Shown: positions 44,700-55,815 of the stretch, one piece after another
Numbering within the stretch: the stretch's first letter is position 1
How the letters are laid out: every line of letters begins with the position of its first letter
Assembly: GCA_021234155.1 (NCBI GenBank)
Contig: JAJEKV010000032.1
Span: forward strand, 6,482,736-6,546,735
DNA length: 64,000 nt
Direction of reading: 5' to 3'
DNA from: Isoetes taiwanensis
Taxonomy: Eukaryota > Streptophyta > Lycopodiopsida > Isoetales > Isoetaceae
Translations under genes and position numbers: made by a program
The notes under the pieces: generated by a model
Databases searched by the model: none
What the model was told of the DNA's origin: nothing
The model's input: only the letters and a program-made list of their open reading frames with translations

Positions 44700-46270
44700 A
44701 GGACATATGTAGCTTCCTCTGAGGATTCAAAGTGGATTTGTATCTTTCGTCGTCGATCGGAAGCTGTATGTCCATAGTACTCACGGGTACTCTTTCCATA
44801 CCCGACTAATGGTTTCACAAACAACCCCTTTTTGAGGTTGGTAGGGTGTTTGTGTGGCGAGAATCAACTTTGCTCACGGTACGTAAACAAACTTGACTTT
44901 ATGGAAAAAGCATCACAAATATGTTCCACAATTGGTTGAAGATTTTTAGAAGTGAGTGAAAACCCGGATGGCAACATCAAACCCTTCTCTTACAAATGCT
45001 AGCGGTGATGCTAACCACGGCTGCTTGGTAAAAACACTGTTTCCTATATTAAATTGAAGCTCATCTTTACGGATCTGTTGGTATCTTGAGTTAATATTTT
45101 TCATTCTTGTGCACACTCTTGCCCAACCACAGGAATTTAAGTCAAAGATAACGAGCTTTCTCCTGAATTAGATGATTCACTGTCGACAAGAAAACACTTG
45201 AGATTCACAATTTATAATTACATTTCGGACACACAATTGAGAAAACACATTGATAATTACGATTGTTATTTTGCGGTGTAAAGTGAGACAAATAAATTAA
45301 TTTTTCATTACTTATTGAGTACAAAGAAGCTCGGACATGGCTCATACAAAGCTGTAATTTACAAACAAGTCAAAGGGACTATCTACCACGTGTAGGAACA
45401 AGCTGCTTGTATATTCATCTAGCCTTCTACAATTAATGCCTCCATTAGATGATCCCTCAGTGACTTGGCATAGGCATCGATGAACCAAGCGGGTGTCATG
45501 CATGGTGCACAAGTATTAGAGGACTATACCAACAAATAACTAATAGGAAAATAACATGTTCTACTTACAAAAATGGAGCTTGGTACGTGCATCAACCACG
45601 GCATCTATGAATTTGTGCATGTAAGCCACAATGTACATGCAAGGGTTCTTTGGTACTAGTTTACGGCATTTTAGGACAGAACACGGGGAGCATCAAAGTT
45701 CTTCCTACCATGGTTTAAATTTGTTGGATCCGAGCATCATGTTATTGATCACAAGCTTATGAAACACCGCAAAATTGCAATGTGAGAATAAATCAAGCAT
45801 AAGAAATTGCAATATGAGAATAATCAAATCATAAAAACAAAGCGAAACTCATACTTACTTCGGACCACTTTAGCATGGTACATAGCCTTTGGCGAGGAGA
45901 GGAGGATCGTATACTTGGGCTAGCTATAGATGGAAAAGAGCTTTTCATTGGACCAGCAAGCACAAGTATTGCCAATGCCACATTTGGGCCTTGCGAATTG
46001 GAACAAATATGTATTGGCATCTTGCAATCAAAATGCCATCAGCCCTTCCTTTATGTTAGTGTTACGTGCATCCCCCCGTTCTTGAGGGAATTCACAAAAT
46101 TACGGAAGGTGTCGGTCGAACAAGTAAAAACTTGTGTTTCCAATCGGATGGAAGGCGCTACAAAGGTACACGCACACAAAATCAGATTACATATTAATAC
46201 ATAAGATGAGTGACTTAGGGAATGAAATAACATAAATATGTTGAAATGCTAGCCTACCTCCCATAGACAT
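44700..46270. other. Element interior, exons not resolved
   Basis: Short open pieces on both strands without recognisable domains. If the minus-strand gene spans the right half of the element, its middle exons should be here. A minus-strand segment P-K-N-P-C-M-Y-I-V-A-Y-M near 45600-45660 is a weak candidate. Confidence 0.25.
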
Positions 46271-46526
46271 CTACCATCTTAGAGGTCAAGTCCGACTTCA
46301 GTGAGAACTTCGTCAACATCACTTTGAAAGATAGAGTGCGGAGGCTTAGGAGGGCGGTCCCTATAAGGAGTGAATGGAACCAACCTTTTCGATCGGTTCA
46401 CTAAAGCGTACAAAGGAAACAACGGCATTAGCAAAAAGAATATATCTATTGTAATCAATTGTATATTACTCACCTTGTAAATTCATCACTTGTTTCAAAG
46501 CATCTTAGAGGGCTGCTGCACCTTAT

Positions 46527-47160
46527 TTGTTATCACATCAATATTTGCTTGTAGATCCTCTTCCTCTTAGGTTCCGACTTCGGAAGGATCGGGATCGGCT
46601 TCCTTCACGGACTGTGATCGTGTCCTATGTACAAAAAAATGTGGTTAATTACCATAAATCTGAGATGTTTAACAAAATTAGTTCATCTTGGACATACCTC
46701 TTTCTAGGTGGTGGTGGCACTTTTTGCACGGAGATTTTCTTTTTAGGAGGACATTTTTTGTTCTTTGGAGATTTTTGCTTTTTTTCCTTTTGGAGTGCCA
46801 TCACCAGCATTCTTTTGCCTCCTCTTTGGAGTGGACTCAACTACCAACTTCGGCTTCCTCTTCCACGGTATCTCACGGGTTAAAATCTGGATCTGTGTCC
46901 TTTGTAGCTTCTACGTAACGAGGTCGAGGCTGGGACCCGCAGATGATCTTTGAGACAATTTGAATCTTTCTTAGCTTCTCCAATTACTAATTTAGCACTT
47001 GGTGATGAAAGATTTTTACATTTGCGGCCAGTCATTGAAGGCTCTGCACACACTGCTTTAGCTTTCTCAAGTGCCATCCTCTCAATTTCCTCAACTTCAC
47101 TTTGCCATGTTCGGCGGAGCCATTGCGGTGTTCTAATGCGGCGAAAATGTCATTGGTGAT
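46527..47160 (-). pseudogene. Lysine-rich segments of the element-borne minus-strand gene
   Basis: On the minus strand one segment is strongly basic (K-E-K-K-Q-K-S-P-K-N-K-K-C-P-P-K-K-K, about 46755-46800). It follows another with C-K-N-L-S-S-P-S-A-K-L-V. A nuclear localisation or linker role is possible. The joins are not resolved. Confidence 0.3.
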
Positions 47161-47369
47161 CACGGGCTGGAAGGTAGAGGGTCTCTGATTCGGTACGCTT
47201 ATTATGCTCGATAAAATCTGTAAAGAGAGTCGATCTGAGATGGCTCAAGAACATCGACCATTAAAAGGCATACGGGATAGGAGCGACCTCATCGCAAACA
47301 AACAAATGATCTAAATTTCAATAGACATAAAAGAACATGAAAGCAGAACTAATGAGAAATATATGGTAC

Positions 47370-47840
47370 ATCACGCCAAGCATGTACATTTCATGTACAT
47401 AGAATGTACCAAATGTAAGTAACTACATTTAACTATAGCCAAATGTACATGTACATGTTCCTCAATGTACATAAAAGGTACATCAATGTACCCGGATGTA
47501 CACGATGTACCCGGATGTACCCGGGTATCCGGTTAGGGAATGTAGATCTATGCCAAAAAAAAGCACATATATGTAAAAATGCACATACTTATGAATCCAT
47601 CTGAGGATGCACTCTAAAGATAAATGCATGTACATCTATTTGCGGATGTAGACTCCATTAGAGACATGTACAACCGATACAAGCTAGGTCCAAGCTCAAA
47701 AATAAAAGCATCAATAAACAAGCAAATATATGCCTATGTACCTCACGCTACGGATGTACACTAAAAGTTATACATGTACAAGGAATAGCAATGCAATTTG
47801 AAAGCCATACATGTAGAACTATCACGGATTACAATAACAA
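47370..47840. repeat. TGTACAT motif cluster 3
   Basis: Many TGTACAT, GATGTACA and GTACCCGGATGTAC repeats, densest at 47385-47530. Confidence 0.8.
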
Positions 47841-47966
47841 ATATGAATGAAGAGAAATATAAGTTTAAATTAGTTGAGAGCAATGCATACCTTTCACGCC
47901 GAGGGAAACCAAGCTAAATTGAATGCCCTCATCCCGGATGCAACCTTTTATGCAATTACATGTCTT

Positions 47967-49085
47967 TCATGGACGGATAACACAAGCGAGAAGAGGCAAT
48001 AAGCATCTGCGCATGGAGCTAGCAACAACAAACCCGGTTTTGCCAAAGCCTTGGCCACAGCAGTACATGAACTGAATGTGATGAAGCTGCTCTATAGAAG
48101 TAGCTCCTCTGGAGGGGGGGCCTGGGTGAGAACAATAGGTCTGCTCTCCCCATGAAATCCAAAATCTGTGAATGCCTTTCTGAACCAATTCAATGCAATT
48201 AAGTTTTTCCTTTGCTTGTTCAATTGAGATTTCATGCCTTTCAATGTCTTTAGTTGCTTCACGCAAACCAATTTCTAGCTTAGAAGAGTGTTGTTCTTTA
48301 TCATGTCTACTCATAACCAAGTCTTCCAACTTGTACTTCAACACTCAGAACATAGCGGCATTTCGGCGGGATCACGGGACAATTTGTCAAATTCTGTTTT
48401 GTCTCATCTATTTTTCGCGGATCTTGGGATAGCATATCCTTTCTACCCTCAATCCGGTGATGACCTTCAATGCATCCCTCCTTTTTCTTCGGTGCTTCTA
48501 CTTCATTCAATAGGTTAGTTTTCTCCTCCAACCCATGCTTAAGTAAGCGCTTTATTGTGTCAACATCGATCTAGAATAACCCGGGGCTCTAATATTCTGG
48601 CGCAATACGATGTCTGTTTGATAGTTGAGGATTTACCCATTTGTAGGGTCCCTCGTAACGTCGAGGCGAGGGTTTTGGCAAGATCTTTGGCGGTCCTAGC
48701 CACGTCCATCCAATCAACAAGCCGTCCCTTCAAGTGAAGAGCAAATGCTCGGCAAAATAGGTTGAAATATAATGGTTTGTAACTTTGTTTCTTGCCATAA
48801 ACCAATTCATAATATTTAAAAAATCATCTTTCCATGCGTTACGGATTCTCCCTTCCTTGAATCCTCGATACGTTTTTGGAGCTTCACCCCATACCTCGTT
48901 CATAACCATCTCTAGGTTGGGTATGTGGGCCTCTGCATGTTTCTCCACGGAGGTCTTTGGCTTGGATCACCTCGGAACCCAAGCGTAAACTCCTTGGAGG
49001 TAAAATTCCACTTCTTAGGAAGCAGCGGCATCTTGCTTGGGCGTGGTGATGAGCAAGCACTCATCACGGGGCGTTTTGGGGCCAT
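47967..49085 (-). pseudogene. N-terminal part of the element-borne minus-strand gene
   Basis: From an ATG at 49083-49085 (M-A-P-K-T-P-R-D-E-C) the frame is soon closed by stops. It is open again at 48948-48730 (E-V-W-G-E-A-P-K-T-Y-R-G-F), then in another frame at 48805-48560. A segment with coiled-coil character follows at 48344-48180 (E-A-T-K-D-I-E-R-H-E-I-S). The ATG lies 255 bp from the right terminal repeat, as expected of the first gene from that end. No family is recognised. Whether the breaks are introns or decay cannot be told by eye. Confidence 0.35.
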
Positions 49086-49343
49086 AGCTAGATGAAGAAT
49101 TCGTGATCGGAATCAAGCGAAGAGAAGGCGGGCGGGATAGTGAGCGAGAGGCAAACCAAGAAAGAATTTGGGAAAGAATTTCAAAATCCGATAATTGCGG
49201 GTTCAGAGTAGTGGATAGCCATTAATCATGGCAGTTACTAGCTGGTCATGATGACAGTTATTCCAAAAATGTGCATTCGGTACATATGTATATGTACAAA
49301 AAGGGCTACATTTATAGACACCCTTTCATGCTTTTACCCGCCA

Positions 49344-49771
49344 GGTGTCGCCACCACAATGCATCATGGAAGAAAAATAAGATCCAGTTTCTATATTGTA
49401 TACTCTATGAACAGTCGTTTAATGTAATACTACTATACTAGGACTGAATGATCCAAGTCGAATACACGACAAAAATGTTAAGTCAGTAACAAAGTTTACA
49501 ATCTCCATGGATGGTTTAATGGTTTGCATGGCCAACACCTTCTAGGATGTCCAAAAGCCTCACAAGCGCTCGTGGGGCCATCGTATTGTAGGATTATGGT
49601 GTTTAAACTACGGGTAGGTATATCCGTGGGATATCCTGAGAAATCGTTGTGTAAAAAAGATGGATTTAAGAATTAGGATCGTTTCAGGATGTCCAATGGC
49701 AAAAGTCAAAGTCCAATGGAACGTCTGAGAGAAAATACAGAAAGAGGAGGCAGAGGTTGACAATCTGATTG
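49344..49771. other. Flank and likely promoter of the RING-H2 gene
   Basis: Unique-looking sequence with no repeat or ORF of note. It begins right after the GCCA duplication of the 9.2-kb element. Confidence 0.35.
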
Positions 49772-50197
49772 ATGGCAGCGCTAACGAAGAGGTATGGAGT
49801 GGTGAAGATAGTGGCGATAGTGGTGTTGGTGGTGTTGGTGGTATCAGTGTGCGGATTTGTGGTGCACTGCTGCGTGGTATGGTGCGGCGGAAACGGGATG
49901 GAGATGGAAGGGCGAAGGAGGAGCAGGGGGGCACGGAGGAGGGCGCAGGAAAAGGCGGATCTGAGCCGCCTGGCTACTTTTGTATACAGCAAAAGCGCCC
50001 CCAGCGATGCTGCAGCAGACTGTGCCGTTTGCCTCTCCGAGTTCCGAGACGGCGACGCCCTCCGCCTTCTGCCCAATTGCTCCCACTCCTTCCACTCTGC
50101 CTGTGTCGACCTCTGGTTTGCTTCCCACTCTACTTGCCCCCTCTGTCGATCCCCTGTTTCTGCCAATTCTCTCCCTCCCTCCATCTCTCCTTCTTGA
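49772..50197 (+). CDS. ATL-type RING-H2 finger protein (putative E3 ubiquitin ligase)
   Basis: The intronless frame has 141 codons; ATG at 49772 is the first in frame (M-A-A-L-T-K-R-Y). A hydrophobic membrane segment at about residues 10-38 is rich in V/I/L. A short arginine-rich stretch follows, then the RING-H2 at about residues 88-130: C-A-V-C-L-S-E-F, then C-S-H-S-F-H-S-A-C-V-D-L-W, then C-P-L-C. This is the Cys3-His2-Cys3 arrangement with the W and P spacing typical of plant ATL proteins, which act with E2 enzymes at membranes. The classical GLD box before the ring is not evident (A-P-S-D-A-A-A-D instead). It is shorter than most ATLs, with almost no tail after the ring. It looks intact and is the best single-exon host gene here. 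Confidence 0.88.
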   Translation: MAALTKRYGVVKIVAIVVLVVLVVSVCGFVVHCCVVWCGGNGMEMEGRRRSRGARRRAQEKADLSRLATFVYSKSAPSDAAADCAVCLSEFRDGDALRLLPNCSHSFHSACVDLWFASHSTCPLCRSPVSANSLPPSISPS

Positions 50198-50212
50198 CTT
50201 TTCGCCATTTTC

Positions 50213-50332
50213 TAATTTTGCCATATATTTTTTTAATTTTGCCATATATTTTTTTAATTCTTGCCATATATTTTTTTAATTTTGCCGTATTATTAGTTTT
50301 CCCATTTTCTAATTTTGCCATATAGTTTTTCG
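50213..50332. repeat. Short tandem repeat in the RING gene 3' flank
   Basis: Units of about 27-30 bp, TAATTTTGCCATATATTTTT, are repeated four to five times right after the stop codon. Confidence 0.85.
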
Positions 50333-50724
50333 GCTTTTTCATCCTTTCCGCTCTTTCTTTTCTTGTCTCAAACCTTCATCATTCTAGCAGTAACTGAGAT
50401 CTGAGATCGTGATAGTTTTTGCAATAGTTTTTGCAGTGCATGAAGCCGCCCTTGGAGCTTCAAGAATGATATGTTCCATATTTTTTTTGCTCCCAATTCT
50501 ACCCACAGTTTTTTTTTGGCATCACGCTATAGTATTTGCCGCATATACCATTGTTTTTGGCCTTATATACCACATCCTAAACTATATCCAACAATTCAGT
50601 TCATATAGTTCTTTCTTGCTTTATTTTCCTCATACTCCAGTCTACATCGACATCAACTAGTCAATCTCCACGCGAGTATTTTGGTCAAATTTCTAAGTTT
50701 AGGTTGGGATCCTCTACGATGGCT

Positions 50725-50803
50725 TTCTCTCTTTTTGTTTGGGTCCCATAGGCCAATCGGCCTCCGTGGACGCTAAAAAATTTATTCTATTCTATTCTTT
50801 TGT
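50725..50803 (+). mobile_element. Solo LINE 3' end with (TTCTA)n tail
   Basis: TTTGGGTCCCATAGGCCAAT then CGGCCTCCGTGGACGCTAAA then ATTCTATTCTATTC. It matches the LINE D and 27.6-kb ends, with the upstream TTTCTCTC spacer partly shared. Only the last ~80-100 bp of a LINE are present. Confidence 0.75.
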
Positions 50804-51087
50804 ACACACTCTTGCATTCAATATAAGATTGCAGTAGCTTATGATCTGTAATTTAAGGGAACATAACTAGTACCTAATAATGCAAATACATTGTGGTGCC
50901 TAAGCAAAAGGCGTAATTTTAATATGACTTCCTTTACAGGAAGCATGACCCAAAAAAACATGTAAACTTCAAACGAATATTATAATTTGTGTAATGTCCA
51001 TGGATATTCACAGCAAACATATGTTACATGCAATCTGGTTGAAAAAAAGACAAGAAACTCACCAACTATTTCAAAACCGTAAACTGC

Positions 51088-51949
51088 GTAGATGGAGGGC
51101 TGCTGGAGTCATTTCTTTGGAGGCATGGTATGAGAATGGTCGTTTCCTTTCATGGGATGGTTTCAGTCATAATTTTGGCATGCATTGGTGCGACTTCTCT
51201 GTCTGGGAAGCGATTGCAGATAACATTCCTCTGGTTCCCAATTTTGCTACGGAGAAGGTTTGGTGCTTACCCCCTGCAGTTTGTTTCGGCAAAAGCTTTG
51301 TCAAGAGTAGCTATGCATATCTGACAGCTTCCAGGCCCCAGCATGCCTTCTTCCCACTGGCAACTTAGGGTGGAAGAGGATCGATATGTGAAGGTTTGGA
51401 GCTCCATTTGGTGTAAGAGTATCCCTCCCAAGCAGTCAGTTCTTCTCTGGCAGATTGCGCATCGCGCACTTAGGACGAATACTAAAGTTCACTCATTCAA
51501 GCCGACAATAAGCCCACTCTGCCGGGTTTGTAACTGTGCTTCGGAAACCATTGAGCATTGCTTCTACCTTTGCCATTGAGCATTGCTTCTACCTTTGTGC
51601 TGACATTCAAAGTATTTGGGCATGGACACGGTCATGTTTTCGGCATCGCCTTAGCAGCCAACAAGTATTGTTGGGTCTTCTTCCAACTAATTGGCCTCGT
51701 GTTAAGAAGCTCGCCTTCAATATTTGTAGAGCTATCATTTGTTGGGTAATCTGGAAGAGAAGGAACCAGGTCATCTTTCATGGGAAGTTCTCTACTGCTC
51801 AGTCTTTGCTCCAAGAAGTCAAGTCTAGGTTATATAATCAATTTCAAGTTTCTAACTTACCAGGTAACCAGATGAGGAGAAGAATAGGATTTGGGGGGAT
51901 TATTTCCACCTCATCTAATCCTTCCCTGTGTATTTTCTTCTTTACATAA
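51088..51949 (+). pseudogene. C-terminal zinc-binding (zf-RVT) part of a plant L1 ORF2
   Basis: Blocks typical of plant L1 elements are W-Y-E-N-G-R-F, W-S-S-I-W-C-K-S-I-P-P-K, then the zinc motif C-R-V-C-N-C...H-C-F-Y-L-C, then W-V-I-W-K-R-R-N. The frame shifts near 51345. A 25-bp tandem duplication (ATTGAGCATTGCTTCTACCT..., 51550 and 51575) breaks it again. Confidence 0.8.
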
Positions 51950-51985
51950 TATAAATTCTTGACGTCCCTAAAAAAAAAAAAAACC
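51088..51985 (+). mobile_element. L1-type LINE remnant with target duplication and poly(A)
   Basis: The 11-bp CCGTAAACTGC is found at 51077-51087 and 51986-51996. The element ends in a 14-bp A run (51970-51983) and is truncated at the 5' side. It is a different LINE type from A-E: poly(A) instead of a microsatellite tail. Confidence 0.88.
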
Positions 51986-51996
51986 CCGTAAACTGC

Positions 51997-53570
51997 CGTT
52001 TTGTAAAAATTCTTGGAATATTCCCTGTTTCTTTTTTTTTTTTACTTTAGATAATTTTGGTTTTATTAAGATTTACTTACACCTCGCTATAGCCCCCATT
52101 CCTATTAGCAGATCTTCCCATCTTGTTAAATTTGTTCGGGTCCACTGACTTCTCATAGCTAATAGCAGAGCTTCCGTGTTTAAACGACAGAGCTTCCCAT
52201 AGATGTCTAATTTGTTTGCTGCAGAGCATCCCATATAGGAAAAGAAACCAATCAGGGGATCTCGGCCGGCAGAACGTTTGTTGCATTTGTGCGAAAATCC
52301 CCTGCGTTTTGGCGAAGATCCTCTGTTCTTGAGCTTGAAGGTGCAGCCGAGCAATACATATGAGCTTGTTCTCGAGCTCGCAGATCCGAAAGAGCAAACA
52401 GGGGCGGACCTTATTTTTCAGCACACGCAGGGGAAGCAGGGGATGCAAAGGGCATAATCAGTCTAAACTTAATCGAGTAGGGCAGACAATAAGGCGCATT
52501 TGCAAGCTGCTGCTCTGATATCTGATTCAAATCCCCTGTTTGTGTGAAGATCTCATGTTCTTGAGCCAAACCCCTGTTCTTGAGCATAGTTGGGAGTTAG
52601 CAGTTAGTAGTTAGATAACGGCTAACGCGAAAATAACGTATAATGAGCACTGAATACTTTACTAATTCGAACACACTGAATTCAAATATGCAATTAGAAT
52701 TCTCAAATACCTACTCTAACCTACTAAAACTTCAGAATATTGCGCGCTGAATTCAATCTATGTCCTGGAATGTCAATCTAATGTATTAAATCTAATGTAA
52801 AATCTAAATTGTATCTAAAGGTCAAAAAGTGGATCTGTAACTACAACTAGAATAAAGCAATAGTCTAAGAGAGTAGCTAAGGTACAATATGCATCAAGAT
52901 TTTGACATCAGATATCATTCCTCTCAAGTTTTAGATTAAAAATGCTGCAGGATGCGCATGAATTTGAAGCAGGGGGATAAATACCTGAAAAAGTTGGATC
53001 AAACAGGCATGAACAGCGTTTAAAACAGTGCAATTTGATTCATATTAATATGAATGATATATGGAGAAAGGCTGCACAGACTAGAAGCAAATTCATGGAA
53101 CCAATATGATTCAGAACTAACAGGAAACTACTAGCTTAAGAACAGAAATACATAGGCCGCATTTGACAGAAAGGAAAATTATAAGCAAAGGAAAAGAAGG
53201 GAAAGAAGATTTACTTAAAGGCGAAAGAATGCCACAGTCCAACAAGTGGCCATGATTTCACGAAGCAAAAATTATTGATTCCCCTTCACATGGCCAAGTC
53301 AAGCTATAAGTGCCAACAATCAAGTATGCAAAATCAAAACGTCCATAGAATGATTGACTGCACTCTTCAAATCCACCATGCTTAGAATTTGGACTTCAGT
53401 TTACAGATCGAAAATTTTTATTCAGCCAAATCTTGATTACATTCAATCCTCCTTGCAGAAATTTCTGCATTTGCTACAGGACACTTTAAAAAGGGTTATT
53501 TGATATTAGCACACATAAGTTTCAAGTCTAATTCAGCACATAAATGTTCATGATCCTACCAAGTCTAATT
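51997..53570. other. Intergenic, no gene recognised
   Basis: A loosely repeated phrase (CCCCTG with GTTCTTGAGC) appears near 52310, 52535-52585 and again at 54476. It may mark a diverged repeat. The two overlapping minus-strand open stretches at 52073-52448 have no known domain. Confidence 0.35.
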
Positions 53571-54300
53571 CTTTGTTAACACTGTATTTTTGGAGGCAAG
53601 AAGTCTGGCTATTAACTAAGGAGGCAGACAGAGGCACCAAGTGGCTCTACTGGCAGCTTCTCACATGTGTAGATCTCTATCATAAAACCATCTTTATCGT
53701 GCAAAAAAAGTTGTTCTACTTCAATTCCCTTCTCTGGTTTCTTTCATACTTGATCCCTGCTTCATTCAACAGCTTTTCCACCATAACTATATCTTCACAC
53801 TGCTCCAGAACAATAAGAAAACATAAGTTAAGTCAGTTCCATTGGCAATTGATTCTGATTTGCACAAGAAAAAACAAAACAACCTTGCTGGAAGAAAAAT
53901 GAAGCCTTCCTAAGATAGAGCCAATACTATACCTGGAAAGAAATGTGGTATGCTCTAACATTAATTTTATCCTTCTTAGGAATAGCATCTTCGCAATGTA
54001 GCAGATGAATGCCGATGCCATAGTTAAACAACCTGTAAAAGAATTCAAGTTTGCATCAAGAATCTGAAGCAAGGCTTCATAACCCTAAAACAAGAAATGT
54101 GAAGCGGCTCACCAAGCTCCTTCAAAATTGAGAGCTCCAGGCCGACGGATTTGCATTATGCAACTGATTGAACTGAATGCTAATATCTAATCTAACTAAA
54201 CAAAACCGTGTAATCTCAGAGATTTCTTACCTGTCTGTAACCTGAGGATGATGGGCCGATCAGAAACGGCCGGATTCAATAGTTGGAGCGACCACAATCC
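53571..54300 (-). other. Possible spliced minus-strand gene, exons uncertain
   Basis: Some junction-like sites are visible: a CAG|GTAAGA donor at about 54231, a TTTTAG acceptor at about 54089 before G-Y-E-A-L-L-Q-I-L-D-A-N-L-N-S-F, and an ACAG|GTTGTT donor at about 54038. The short peptide looks like real coding sequence, but I cannot identify it or join exons with confidence. It may be a host gene 5' part or another transposed fragment. Confidence 0.25.
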
Positions 54301-55229
54301 ACCGGATTGAAGGCATGCTTGACGCCAAGGAAAGCGGCCGACGGAGATTTTTTGGGGGGGGGGAAAATGGCCCTTTTTTTTTTTTTGGCAAAAATAATGA
54401 GACATGATTCCCGTGATTTTTTAATCACATTATCACGCGTTAGCAAATTGGGGCTAACGCGTGATGCGCCAACAATGTTCTTGAGCCAAACCCCTATCTT
54501 GAAACAACGGTTTTTTGCGATGAGTGGAAGAAAATAACAGATTCTACCCCTTCTTCAACGATTATTAGATTGAAGGACCAAAATTGCAAGAATAAGAAAC
54601 CAAAAAATAAAACGGAACGGAATTTTCACAAAACGGCCGCTTACGTTCAAATGGTAGGCAATTTGGATTTGGAGTTTAGGCCCGATGGAATTGGGCGGGT
54701 GCGGCGACCTACCCGGTTTCTTGGCGAAACCCCTCAATCTGGCCAGTTATCTAGCACGTACTACCTCCACTCTAAACTACAACAAGCTCCACTCTAAACC
54801 ACAACATGGAAGTTGGTCGGCATTTTTTGTCCGTGGCTTAATCTGGTGGTGCCACATGGCATCCGCTACAAACCGGAATGGAAGTTGCTACACGATTTCG
54901 TAGCACACAATTTTTACGGGTTTTACAGGTCATTCCTCCTTCCCCCGTTTTTCGCCTTCCTGTTTTTTGCCTTCCCCTGTTTTTGTGCTTCCCTTATTTT
55001 TTTCCTGTTTGTGCTGGAAAGACATTACAGATCCCTGGAGTCCTAGCATGAAGAGGATAGAACAATCTTTTTATTTAGATGCAGCTAAGCACAGTTCAAT
55101 TTAAGGCAAAGGAAAAACATTTCGTAAGGCAACAATCAGCTTTACATGTGCAGACCGTAGGCTAAGCCATGGCTGAACTCGAAGGGTAGAAATGTAAATA
55201 TAGAAGCTGAGATTTAGGAAGAAGACTCC

Positions 55230-55470
55230 CAAATCGTCAAGTATGCACAACCCTTGTAAACAAGCTCCCTGCATTCAAACAAAGACAATCAGTTAATTGC
55301 TCTGTATAAATCTCAAGGGAAAAGAAAGAAAGAACAGGCATGTAGAGGATTTACCGGAATCCTTTCATGTGGTTCATCAAGGGCTTGCAGCAAGCGGAGC
55401 ACCTCAGATTCGTAGATCTTGGACGCCCTTCTGAGATTAATCGGAGCTTCACAAGCATGTAAGCTATGGT
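55230..55470 (-). pseudogene. Exon-like segment within the 996-bp unit (also near 56215-56460, 57210-57455, 58206-58450)
   Basis: On the minus strand each unit keeps a frame reading R-R-A-S-x-I-Y-E-x-E-V-L-R-L-L-Q-A-L-D-E-P-H-x-R-I-P, followed at once by a GTAAAT donor. An ATGCAG/TGCAG acceptor then precedes GGAGCTTGTTTAC. Substitutions between units in this stretch are few and mostly conservative (K/Q, S/P, E/Q). It looks like two terminal exons of a host gene caught in the repeat. I do not recognise the family. Confidence 0.4.
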
Positions 55471-55669
55471 AAAAAAATCCTCCAAAGCCATAAACTTGAT
55501 GAGCTATGGCTATGCTCTGGCTTATACCTAACCGAGTGTTGGCTTGCGAAGAAGAACAGCGACAGAGAAGAACAGCTCCAGAGAAGAACGGCGCCAGAGA
55601 AGAACAACGCCAGAAGAAGAACAGCTCCAGACTCCATAGAAGAACAACACCAGAAGAAGAACACCCTCC

Positions 55670-55815
55670 CAATTTCCATGTTGTCGGGGAATGGAAGAGG
55701 GTCCTCTTTTCCGGTTTGGAAGGGATCCGCTCCCGGCTGCCGCCGGTCGCTTCCCTCTTCCAAACCGGAAAAGGGTCCCCTCATTCCATTCCCCTATACA
55801 ACATAGAAGTTGGTC
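55670..55815. repeat. Foldback palindrome, unit 1 (copies at 56666-56811 and 57662-57807)
   Basis: The left arm GGGGAATGGAAGAGGGTCCT ... CCGGTTTGGAAGGGA pairs with the right arm TCCCTCTTCCAAACCGGAAA ... CATTCCATTCCCC. The centre is GCTCCCGGCTGCCGCCGGTC. Weaker complementarity extends outward (TTTCCATGTTGT against ACAACATAGAA). Confidence 0.85.

Larger units (their letters stand above)
40111..49339 (+). mobile_element. 9.2-kb terminal-inverted-repeat DNA transposon, unassigned superfamily
   Basis: The 22-bp terminal repeats match perfectly: GGGTAAAAGCATGAAAGGGT plus GT at the left (40111) and its complement at the right (49318-49339). GCCA flanks both sides (40107-40110 and 49340-49343), a 4-bp duplication, or 3 bp if one more base belongs to the element. 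A decayed DDE-type transposase is read rightward in the left half. The right half has minus-strand coding segments of unknown function. Clusters of TGTACAT occur near both ends and twice inside. Confidence 0.82.
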
